Source: Obelidium mucronatum (Eukaryota > Chytridiomycota > Chytridiomycetes > Chytridiales > Chytriomycetaceae). Taken from it: 10,424 nucleotides of DNA. Made by a program: the position numbers and the translations under genes. Positions 1 through 8,767 of the stretch are shown one piece after another. The notes under the pieces are model-generated. The model saw only the letters and a program-made list of their open reading frames with translations, did no database searches and had not been told where the DNA came from. The stretch is from the NCBI GenBank assembly GCA_025765595.1, contig JAIVFH010000686.1:1-10424 (forward strand), written 5' to 3'. Every line of letters starts with the position of its first letter. The first letter of the stretch is position 1.

Positions 1-441
1 CTGAGGTTCGAAGGAAACTTGCTGCTGTAAGTACACAAACCGCGACATGATGTAGCATTTATCAAAGATTGTTACTCATATGCCAGCGCCCTTTCGTTTC
101 TTGCGGCGGAGTCCTACTGCATCTACCTAATTGTTCTATCGTGAAAGCTGCTTTGGTCTCTGGTATATTCCACATTGCTATTCGCAATGCAAAGAAAAGC
201 TTCAACTGAAGGGGTTTGAAGGTTGAAGAATGGATGTTCAAACACTCCAACAATTTCTCTCCCGTGTCTCCACTCTGACATTCTTTAATTCCAGCAGCAA
301 AACATCACTTGGAGTGATCGCGAAGCGATGTTAATTCTGTTGAATGTGAAGGTATCTGGCAGCTCCAAGAACGACGCACCATCGGACACAGTCGTTGACG
401 TGTTCCTTTTTCTCTTGAAAGTAGGGAGCGCGCTAGTTTGA
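1..441 (+). CDS. Unrecognised spliced gene, 3' end only (partial)
   Basis: I do not recognise this protein. The case for a plus-strand gene is structural. A strong donor (GTAAGT) begins at 27. A textbook acceptor ends at 294: a CTGAC branch-like site near 275, a pyrimidine-rich stretch, then CCAG. The exon from 295 is open for 48 codons to a TGA at 439-441. It begins QQNITWSDREAMLILLN and ends with a hydrophobic stretch (VVDVFLFLLKVGSALV). An AATAAA follows 9 nt after the stop, as expected at a 3' end. The middle (68-240) is ambiguous: all three forward frames, and some reverse ones, have protein-like stretches, so I cannot fix the internal exon or its donor. One reading joins an exon ending at GGG (about 213) in phase with the last exon. 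The gene would be convergent with the TRAPP gene. A minus-strand gene here is not excluded. Confidence 0.35.
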
Positions 442-824
442 TTTCACTCTAATAAAATGACAAGTTAAGTATCTTACAGTAGAGAAGAAAAGAGGAGCGG
501 AGAGAGGAGCGATATAGTGGAGATGTTCGTCAGCATCGGTACTCAGTTCCTAATCGTTCTTTGTTTGAGGGTCTACTCCACACAAGATAATCAAAACACA
601 GATATTCAAAGATGCCTTGCTAAGTTATTCTGACTGGTTGGATTCTACGTAAGTTTAACCAGAGACAGTCGACCCAGATTTCCGGAGTGTTGTGGATTCC
701 ACTGCCACACTCCAAAACCAACTGCTTAATCTGCCATTTAATTCTTGGCACTTTCCCACATATAATCCGAATGATTGCCAAATCTATTGTCACCAAACGA
801 CGAATCAGCATTACCCCAAGATTC
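442..824. other. Intergenic region between convergent genes, no gene recognised
   Basis: This 383-bp stretch lies between the proposed end of the left gene and the end of the TRAPP gene. It is long for a window where other gaps are 41 to 123 bp. It holds the AATAAA at 451, a purine tract on the plus strand at about 477-517 (mostly GA and GGAG units), and a 36-codon plus-strand ORF from ATG 523 to TGA 631 with a hydrophobic N-terminus. It also holds a GTAAGT at about 649. A plus-strand frame open from 659 runs into the antisense of the TRAPP gene's last exon. None of these has recognisable homology. It may hold 3' UTRs, a short spliced gene or regulatory sequence. Confidence 0.5.
451..456 (+). 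terminator. Candidate poly(A) signal AATAAA
   Basis: AATAAA lies 9 nt after the proposed TGA stop at 439-441. Its position supports a plus-strand gene ending here. Assignment rests on that weakly supported gene model. Confidence 0.4.
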
Positions 825-3800
825 TTAGTTTATTGAAATCAAATACGGCAAATTCGGTATCTGCATATATGTGGCTGTTCCGTTATGTAAAGCAGTGCCA
901 TCTTTCCCAACCGGATGAACCGTCACATTCAGCCGCCATCGATTCACATCAAACGTTCCTCGTCGAGAGAAGGATGCTCGAAGACTCAAAACTACATCTT
1001 CTTCTGGTGCAAGTTTCCCGTCCAGAATAGTGTTTCCTATCCAAGTAAAGTCATTCTCCAGCGCTTGATTACTCTCATTCGATGGGAGTTCCAATGAGTA
1101 AGAAACAGTGTTTTCCCAAGAGCTATTTCGAAGACGCGCAGAAAACGAAAGAATCAAGTCTCCACTAAGAAAGTAAAACAAAGTTTTGTGAGTTATTTTT
1201 TCAGGATAACACCAATAAATGGCACACACCTGTTCTCAAAGTCATCTGCAAAATTTCTTTCAGACTCCAATATTAATCGAATTGGACTGACGTCTTTCTG
1301 TTTCGGCTTCAAGAGGCCATCAATCAAAGTCTTTCTCTCGGATACGGTAGCTGCATAGAGCGAACGACTTTGGAACGTCAGATTACTTGCATTTTTCCCA
1401 ATACGTGCCAGCAGTTGGAGTGGAGATTGTAGGCTTAAGTTGATTCCAATTATGAAATGGTGACCAAAACGAGGAGAGCCTCCAGGTACCAGTGGAGGTG
1501 CTTCCCAGAAAAGAACAATGTCGGCATCATCCGTGAAGTAAAGCGTGAAGATACTGGAAAGCCTTTCCGCTGGTAGCGCAGAATAGTGCATAGCGAGAGA
1601 TTGCGCTCTCCATGTCGAACGGGATTGAATACAGAAAGTGTTGAAAGGAGCCGTGTTACAAACAACCTGTTCATTTTGCTAGAAAAAGAAGAATCCATTT
1701 AATTAACGAAGCAAAGAAAAGAGTATATCACAAACCAGAGCAACATTTGATATATTCAAATCAACCGGCGATGGCACAAACGGCTGGTTTTCATTTATGA
1801 TAAAATTTACAATAGCTTCAGTTGTGCTCTGCTCGGGAGATGGCTTTGGCCGAGACGGTCTTTGTTTATCGTGCGTGAATCGGAAATATGCAAATGATGT
1901 TTGTTTTCCCTTCAGCTGGCCCAAGTCATTATCAGCGGTCCTTCAACGCGAATTAGATAAATATCCACAAAATATTGAATAGAATCATACGTACATCATA
2001 TCCTCATGAGCAGGTGCAATCTTCCACACAGGGCTGATGGACGTAAACTGTCTCAACTTGATATCAGATCCTTGTAGATTCTCAATCTCAATGCCGAGAA
2101 TAAAGTCCGTCAACATGCTCGTGCTGGGCCTCGTGAAAGCGTTGATTTTCAAAGACGGTAAAACTTGGCATGTCACTGAATACTGCAGCTTGCGATATCC
2201 AATCTTATCATTTTCGTCTTCGCTTTGATATCCAAACAAGAATCTGAAGGTGTGTTTCCCAATTTTGTCTCCTCGAATCCACACTGGAATAATTGTGGTT
2301 ATTCCAGCCGCCAAAACACCATCATCTCCAGTCCCGCCAGGCAACTGAATATCCACGATGCTCGTGTCAGTCATTTTATTGTTTGAAGTGAGGACCTCTC
2401 GTGAGGTCACGTTTTCTTTGGCTTTTGCAGCTGAAAGTATGTCAGAGAAAACTCAAGTAACCGTCGAAATATAAAACACTCACTGTAAGATGGAAAATCA
2501 ATCTGCTCAGCGCTTCCAAACCCGAAAAATGAAGCATGGCTTAATTTGATTTTCAAATTCTTGAGCCCGCGATGTCCTTTGTTATTTACTTCCAACACGG
2601 TTCTTTCAACCTGTCCACTCAGCAGCGTTTCTGGGAAAGAGTGAAACAGAACATCCAAAACTGGCATAGGAGACGTGACAGTCAGCTTCAAGGTATTATC
2701 TACCGCGTAAACAGGTTCCCCTGAACGTTGCTTCTGGTTATCATTCAGTCGACGGCCTCGTTTCGCAAATTCAATGGTGATTGGGACACAGTCGCTTAGC
2801 GTCAGTTTAAGACCCTCAACAAGCAGCTCTCCTTCACATTTCGGGAATACTCGGAGTTGCATCTAATCAAAGGAATCAACAAGAAATTAATAAGGTTCAT
2901 TGTAAATGAAGCCAACCCTGACTGACCTCGCGAATTTCATTAGGTTCCAACGTAAGAACTGGAACATATTCCAAGTCAAAAAACTCATAAGATAGTCTAG
3001 TGCTATCGGCTATCGTAGAAGGATCCGTCACCACTACATTCGCTTGGGATTGTGTGAACCGCGCAAATAGAGTCACGTTTGTCAATTCTAGCGAAATTTG
3101 CAGAGGATTTTTAACACTGAACGAAACAAAGACAGGTTCTATGAATCAAAAAAGAAATTGTCAACAAGCGCGGCTTCAATGGAACGAACAGGTGACTTGA
3201 TACCTCCAACAGCACAAATTGTATTTCCTCCATCCCGAACAGTTTTCATCAGCTTCACAGGTTTTCTACCAGGTTTTCCATTAAATCCTAGCTCCACTAA
3301 ATCGTTTTCCATTCTATCCCAAACACCATCAGCCACCGACGTCTGTCCCATGTGTTGATGCTGCACCAAGGAAACATTTATCGATGACTGTATGAGGAGT
3401 GGTACTGGGGTTTGAGGAAGCCTTTCCACCTCATCGATAGGTCGTTGTGTGGATATACTCTGAAACAGAAAACACATAAATCACAGACGAAACATGAGAA
3501 CCGTGCGCGTCATACCTTAAAAATATGTAGGAACTCTTCTAAATGAGACGCTTGCTGAGTCGCAGTTTGCTGGCTTGACTGCAAGAGTTGGGTGAAATGG
3601 GTGAAGGCTGTAGATGGATTTCCCAAATGAAAATGCAATCGACCAATTGTGAAGTTGTTGTGGTCATTTATAAGCGACCACTTATAATTCCCGTAGACAT
3701 TTTGAGCTCCGGAATAGCAACGGAGGGCATGCTCTTTCTAGAAAATAATAAGAAATAGGGCAAGAGGGAAGGAAAGATTCTAACCTGTCCGCATTTGGTG

Positions 3801-5872
3801 AATCTATCCCCAGCCATTACCAGATAAAATGCGTACTTTCGTCGTTGGGGAGGATTGGACTTCAAATGGCAAAAAGCAGATTGTTCCAACAATATAGCAC
3901 TTCGTAAATCAGAATCCTGCATATCGGGGGTGAATAAGAAATGCAAATCAACTTTCTGTCAATTTACCTCGCCAATCATTCTCAACAGGAAGTTTGCCGA
4001 ATCCTTGTAATTCTCGCGATATTTCAACATCTCGTAAACCAACATGGTTGCCCGAGTAGCATAAATAGACACACCGGACTCCAAATAATTAGAAATGGAG
4101 CTGTCTAGCAGGGACTCCAAGTTTCCCCTCAAATTTGAATCACTCATTAGGACACAAAGAGCCAGCATTTCCTGAACTCCAGCAAAATGCTTTATAGCAC
4201 GATCGTTTCCTTGAAAGTCTTTTTTCACAGAGTCATACATGCTGTATGCAAATTTGTAGTCATGAAGCATAAATGAATAATCAGCAAGTCTCCGTAAAAT
4301 CAATTCTTGTGAAGTATATGGGTATCTATGCGTAAAAGAAGTTAAACATGATAGAGCGTTTGATATTTTCAAATATTTTCGTACGGTGTGGAATATTCAG
4401 GAGCCAAGATTCCGGGAGATCCAGCAGGCTTATTTGTTTGAGCACTAGTCCCCAAGAACCGCCTTCCAGCCGTAAATAACCGCCCTGTAAACCCTCGACG
4501 ACTACTAGCCACCTTGAATAAGACGTAAATATGGATGAGCATATTATAGAGCGACCTATAAATAGTGCTCCAACCTGCTCATTCCAATGCTGAACACTTC
4601 GCTCCATACTCGGTAAAAGAGACTGAACAACAAACTCTTTCACAAACGTATCCAACCCTTTCACATCCGATTCAGTCATAAGCGCACCATAGACAGGACT
4701 GATTATCGGAGCTTCATTTGAATGAGCAGCATTCGGAACAGAAGATTTTGTAATTCCCAAGACAGAGGCACTTAAATCCAGTTCGCTCTGTGTAATCGCA
4801 CCCAGAGATCCGCGAGCTGTATTCGCATCCAAAACCACATTTGGATCAGCATGAATAGCGTCATCCAGCGGCTTAAATTCATTCATGTATGCATCCCATA
4901 CTTTGGATGCATTATATTCCGGACTCGCTTCTGTTTTTGAGTTGATTCTTATGAGCCGACAACTGAGTCCAAAAGACTTTTTCATTTGCGCAAACAGAGC
5001 ATCCGCACTAAAAAATTAAACAGACAGAGGCGGAACTATGAGTCTAAGAAAAAAGTTTGATCTCGTTTGGGAATGATTACTAACTCTACGTTAGGCGCGC
5101 GTGAAGCATCATGTACCAAAACATAATGTTTGAGAGGTATTTGCGGATCCAGATAACCCGAATTGAAAATAGGAGGTAATTTATCGGGTGAAGACGGATA
5201 TAACTGATTCAACTTCATGATGGGGTCAGGACACATTGTCGAAACAACAACGAGACCTTGAAAAAGAAGAGAGAGTTGTCAATCATATACGTCCAATACA
5301 GGTATTCCAAGCACTTACATGCAACAGGATGGTTGAATGTTTCGTGTTCCGAAGCCCCATTGAATTTACAGACGTAGTTGCGGTATATATTGTACCATGG
5401 CGATGCAGTTCCCAAAGAGCCTGACATAAAAATGAATATCGTGTATCGTGGTCCATAGATTCCCGCGCCGACGCACCTCCTTTTATGCTCGCCTCCTCGA
5501 CTGGCTTCACCACGTCTCCGGCCGGCAAACTCTTCATCGCCATCGCCTGCACGAGCACCTTGCGGATCGCGCCCAGATCGGGGCCTTGTAGTTCGCGCAA
5601 ACCACGGAAGCGGATCGCGAAGCCGTCCAAGTTAGACGAGTGACCAGACGCATCGAGCACGTTGACTGTCGTTGATGTAGTTGTAGCTGGGTCAGTGCTG
5701 TCCAAATGACTGAGTGCAACTAACCTTTGCCGTCGATGCGATGTCCGAACGGCTGCAGCAGGTGCGCGAAGGACACGGCGTTGTTTGCCGCCGCGAGTTC
5801 GTCCGCGTCGTCCGAGGCGACGACGGCGACAAGCGGCGCAAACACCGAATGAACAAAGCGCGGCTCGCTCAT
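825..5872 (-). CDS. TRAPPC8: TRAPPC8/Trs85, TRAPP III complex subunit (complete, 16 exons)
   Basis: TRAPPC8 is the TRAPP III-specific subunit of the membrane-bound exchange-factor complex for Rab1/Ypt1, acting in ER-Golgi traffic and autophagy. Exons (minus strand): 5872-5725, 5686-5477, 5420-5319, 5256-5085, 5007-4575, 4512-4385, 4325-3968, 3916-3785, 3737-3516, 3459-3204, 3138-2927, 2862-2484, 2430-1995, 1940-1736, 1678-1230, 1164-825. They total 4182 nt, exactly 1393 codons plus TAA, with consistent phase at every junction. Human TRAPPC8 has about 1435 residues. Family-specific matches run end to end: SFAHLLQPF in exon 1, GAIRKVL in exon 2, HYVLVHDAS in exon 4, RRLADYSFMLHDY in exon 7, DLRSAILLEQ (about 520-529), RKYAFYLVMAGDRFTKCGQ and HALRCY (about 543-569), FTIGR (about 590-594), and a C-terminal beta-rich part with FTWIG and a final LISIN like the human terminus. 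The start is the first ATG before the conserved N-terminal block. Introns are 38 to 77 nt. Exact junctions are inferred from GT-AG, phase and homology. Confidence 0.95.
829..834 (-). terminator. Candidate poly(A) signal AATAAA inside the last TRAPPC8 codons
   Basis: On the minus strand AATAAA spans the codons for the last residues (Ser-Ile-Asn) and ends one base before the TAA. If used, the 3' UTR would be only about 10 to 25 nt. No other AATAAA is visible just downstream on this strand. Confidence 0.45.
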
Positions 5873-5917
5873 CAGAGTATTTACTGGATTTTATTTTTTG
5901 TTTTTATTTTTATTTAA
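5873..5917. promoter_or_regulatory. 45-bp divergent promoter region between TRAPPC8 and the GPC acyltransferase
   Basis: Only 45 bp separate the TRAPPC8 ATG (5872-5870, minus) from the acyltransferase ATG (5918, plus). The gap must hold both 5' UTRs or core promoters, unless transcription starts inside the opposite gene. It is dominated by T-tracts on the plus strand (about 5889-5915). It includes a 13-mer, TTTATTTTTATTT at 5903-5915, whose reverse complement recurs exactly at 9880-9892 in the other divergent promoter. Sequence on both sides is GC-rich, so the AT tract stands out as a likely nucleosome-depleted core. No clear TATA box is assigned. Confidence 0.6.
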
Positions 5918-7433
5918 ATGGCCAGACTGGCGGAGAAGCTGCGGGAGAGAGCAGCGAGGGCCTCGCACGCGCTGGACCACCGCATCCAGGTACATCTGCT
6001 GAGGGGAGGCGGCTGGTGGCATTCTAACATTTCCCTATACAAGGTGTTGCGCAGCAAGATCAAGAACCCACGACAAATGCAAATGATTGAAAAGGTGCAA
6101 GATAATCCATTCCCTATTCTGCATGAGACTGATTTTTAAGTTGTCTCAAGGTTACTTTTGTCGTGGCCGTCATCAGCCTCCTAGGATTGCACCAACTCAT
6201 GATTCTAGCCCCTCATTACATCATTACTTTCTATTTGTGGACAATGATTCCGTTGATGCTGATTCGTTACGTCGACTTCCATCGACAAAAATGGCATTAC
6301 TTTATGATCGACTTCTGCTGTGAGTGTTGTCAGAACCCTTGTAAATGAATTTTGTGGCTAACCGACTATGACCAACAGATTACGTGAATGCTGTGCTGTT
6401 CTATTTCCTCATCAAAGACCCATCGAATTCAACTCTATTCAAAGTGGTGTTTACTTGGAGCAATGGTCCGCTACTGTGGGCCATTGTTGTGTGGCGATCT
6501 GGTCTTGTTTTCCATTCATTACCACACATTACGACAATCTACATTCACTTGCTTCCAGCTTTTGTCACATATGTGATAAGATGGATTCCTATTGATGGGC
6601 AGGATATTTCATCGCTATGTTCTGGGAATGCCTGTGTGATGCATGTGTCTGACCTGTTTGGATGGCCAATCGCGTTGTATTTAGTGTGGCAAATCTTGTA
6701 CTTGGTTAAAGTATGTAATCCTTCTTTTGATGTCATCTTTTTCACCTGGTGTGTTTAAAAACTAACCTTCATCTACCAGACCGAAGTACTCGACAGAAAG
6801 AAGCTTCAAGCTGACAAAGATATCGGTACCTCGTTGCGACATTTGATTGCGTTCTATCAAAACCATTTTTGGGGAAAAGTAGTGAATTCCTTGGGTCCAC
6901 AGTTGAGTTTTCTGTTCTTTAAAACTTTTTTGATGCATTAAATTGAATAACGTGATCTATATATAAAAAAAGATTCAGCATTCTCATGTTTGTGTTGATG
7001 CAATTGGTGTATACTGCTGTCGTTTCTATCCCCACCGCTCTATTTTATCAAAATCAACTACTCCATCTTGGATTTATTCTCGGTATAATCCATATTGACC
7101 CACCACACGATCCTATTTTCATTAATATTCTAATATGAAACAAACCAATTATATAATCACCAAGTTATACTCACGATTTCAATCTGGAACGGTGCTGGGT
7201 TCTACGTCTACAAAGTAAACAAGAATACAGACATTTCAACAGCACCAGTTGTTGACGAGGCGCAATCGGCAGAACTCTGGTATCATCGCTATATTCGTCG
7301 GGGGAAATCCTCGTCCGTGGTGGTATCTAGATCTAGGCGGCCAAGCAAAAAACGCGTCGCTTCCACGGAAGATTTAGGAGCTGAAACCGATGCTACAAAT
7401 CAAGAGAATCAGGGTCTTAGAAAGAGAAAGTAA
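5918..7433 (+). CDS. GPC1: Glycerophosphocholine acyltransferase, Gpc1/DUF2838 family (complete, 7 exons)
   Basis: The family transfers an acyl group from acyl-CoA to glycerophosphocholine, giving lysophosphatidylcholine for phosphatidylcholine recycling in the ER membrane. Exons: 5918-5989, 6044-6094, 6151-6319, 6379-6710, 6780-6901, 6979-7082, 7165-7433. They total 1119 nt, 372 residues plus TAA, with consistent phases. Introns are 54 to 82 nt, several with a CTAAC branch site (about 6034 and 6761). Residues 1-41 are charged and soluble. Hydrophobic segments begin near 43 and 65, with more through the middle and a last one near 284-300. Family motifs seen: WHYFMIDFCYYVN (about 89-101), NGPLLWA (126-132), LVFHS (140-144), HLLP (154-157), RW (165-166) and WNGAGFYVY near the last helix. 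The C-terminal 60 or so residues are hydrophilic and rich in Arg, Lys and Ser. Length is somewhat below the yeast protein. The symbol is the yeast name and does not mean glypican. Confidence 0.91.
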
Positions 7434-7437
7434 TAAA
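7432..7437 (+). terminator. Candidate poly(A) signal AATAAA overlapping the GPC1 stop codon
   Basis: The TAA stop at 7431-7433 is shared with an AATAAA at 7432-7437. Only 41 bp separate this stop from the next gene's ATG, so the 3' end of one gene and the promoter of the next are packed together. Confidence 0.45.
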
Positions 7438-7474
7438 AAGAGATAAATATTTACTTCAATATTTATTTTCCATC
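7434..7474 (+). promoter_or_regulatory. 41-bp AT-rich spacer before METTL22
   Basis: This spacer between two tandem genes is almost all A and T, including a block at about 7456-7470 rich in TATTTATTTT. It must hold the upstream gene's 3' end and at least part of the downstream promoter or 5' UTR. No defined element is recognised. Confidence 0.35.
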
Positions 7475-8644
7475 ATGCGGAAATCAACCAAACGAAAAAG
7501 GGTGCAGCCAAAACCTTCAAACAACCCTCCAACTGAAAAAGAGCCTCCCTCCACGCGCATCAATGCGCTGGAAAATGATTCACAAGACAAAAAGCCACAA
7601 TACAATCGAAACAGGACTTCATCATGGATCGAAACACACCTCCTCCAAAACTCACAAGCAAAGTCAGATCTCGTCCTCTCCGATATCCATATCCACAGCA
7701 CTTCACCTCAAACGACTTTCATTCTGCCTACATCCAGGATTTCAATCAACCATGGTCTTGCAACAACACTCCCACTTGTTGGTCTTCAGATATGGGCGGG
7801 AGCCCTCGTCATGAGTGAATACATGATATGGAAACAGCATCTTTTCTCCGGAAAAGGTGTTCTTGAGGTCGGAGCTGGAACCGGTCTTGTAAGTCTCGTG
7901 GCTGGGACTCGGGACGTGGGAGCAAAGAAAGTAATCGCGACAGATATCCATGTGGGACCTGACGAGGATCAAGAACATACATCTGCGGTCGGTTGTAAAA
8001 AGGGTGGGAGTAGTGGGGTCTTGAGTTTGTTGAAAGAGAACGCGATTTCGAATGAGGAAACTTTGGGAAACGGAACTGTCCATGTGAGAGAACTGGATTT
8101 AATTGACGATACGTGTCCATTATTTCAGTGGCCGATCCAACGAACAGCATGCAAGAGTATTGATGGGAAACCCCACGACTTTCAATTCACAAAAGAAGAC
8201 ATGGACTGGTTCCATGACGAATGCAGTATAATTATTGGAGCTGATATCATCTATGTTGATTTCGTCACATTCCATCTGGTAAAGCGTTTGCCAGTGTTGC
8301 TTTTGAAAACGCAACCACAAAATTCAACACCAAACAAGCGCAAGGTTGAATCATCACTCTGGGAATCACGGGTGTTGTATCTTGCGTTGGAAAAAAGGGT
8401 CCAATTTTGTAAAAATGAGTGTCGAGTTGCAATTCCTGCTTGGGAATTTCTTGTACGCACAATTGATGCCATGAATCTTGACTTGGAGGGAAGGATTCAG
8501 GATGATGGTGAAGATATGGATGTTGCATTTCCGGATGTTCGGATACGGATGGATGCTGTGGATTTGCAAGGAATGCCACAATTGTTTGATTATGAGCGAA
8601 ACAAGGAGTTGGAGATTCATCGCCTCTATCTGTCTTTTCCATAA
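7475..8644 (+). CDS. METTL22: METTL22-type protein-lysine methyltransferase (complete, intronless)
   Basis: This is a seven-beta-strand SAM-dependent methyltransferase of the METTL21/22 group. Human METTL22 (404 residues) methylates a lysine of the DNA/RNA-binding protein KIN17; that substrate is family knowledge, not shown here. The protein has 389 residues from the first ATG. Residues 1-60 are basic and low-complexity, with a nuclear-signal-like KRKR at 6-9. The family signature VGLQIWAGAL is at 102-111. SAM-binding motif I is VLEVGAGTGL (129-138), with an acidic ATDIH following at 155-159. Strand-4 motif GADIIYVD is at 255-262. LALEKR is at 303-308 and the C-terminal MPQLFDYER at 367-375, both matching METTL22 rather than METTL21. 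A low-complexity insert (about 160-200) follows the ATDIH motif. No intron is needed, in contrast to the two genes on its left. Confidence 0.9.
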   Translation: MRKSTKRKRVQPKPSNNPPTEKEPPSTRINALENDSQDKKPQYNRNRTSSWIETHLLQNSQAKSDLVLSDIHIHSTSPQTTFILPTSRISINHGLATTLPLVGLQIWAGALVMSEYMIWKQHLFSGKGVLEVGAGTGLVSLVAGTRDVGAKKVIATDIHVGPDEDQEHTSAVGCKKGGSSGVLSLLKENAISNEETLGNGTVHVRELDLIDDTCPLFQWPIQRTACKSIDGKPHDFQFTKEDMDWFHDECSIIIGADIIYVDFVTFHLVKRLPVLLLKTQPQNSTPNKRKVESSLWESRVLYLALEKRVQFCKNECRVAIPAWEFLVRTIDAMNLDLEGRIQDDGEDMDVAFPDVRIRMDAVDLQGMPQLFDYERNKELEIHRLYLSFP

Positions 8645-8737
8645 CGAAAAAAGAAAGTGTATAATTGAATGTAATTGAATAGAATATTTGCAGTGAGTGG
8701 GCAAATTGGTAAATGAGAGCAATCCATCGCTGGCGAA

Positions 8738-8743
8738 TTTATT
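8738..8743 (-). terminator. Candidate poly(A) signal AATAAA for the serine racemase homologue
   Basis: AATAAA on the minus strand lies 25 nt past the TGA of the serine racemase homologue (8770-8768). It is within the 123-bp gap between this gene and the convergent METTL22. No matching AATAAA is seen for METTL22 on the plus strand there. Confidence 0.45.
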
Positions 8744-8767
8744 CCTCATCCATACAGGAAACTTCTT

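Noticed and set aside
620..811. Minus-strand 63-codon ORF just past the TRAPPC8 stop
   Set aside because: It begins 14 nt after the TRAPPC8 stop, where the 3' end is expected. It has no recognised homology and no convincing splice partner downstream.
659..1030. Plus-strand frame open for 124 codons antisense to the TRAPPC8 3' end
   Set aside because: About half lies opposite the conserved last TRAPPC8 exon, there is no ATG near its start, and no homology is recognised. It is most simply a shadow of the real gene.
5714..6027. Plus-strand frames rich in Arg across the TRAPPC8 5' exon and promoter
   Set aside because: They are antisense to the GC-rich TRAPPC8 exon 1 and to the divergent promoter. 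The conserved TRAPPC8 N-terminus explains the sequence.
8645..8767. Possible feature in the METTL22-SRR gap
   Set aside because: Apart from the minus-strand AATAAA at 8738-8743, I see only AT-rich sequence with no repeat, hairpin or RNA gene.
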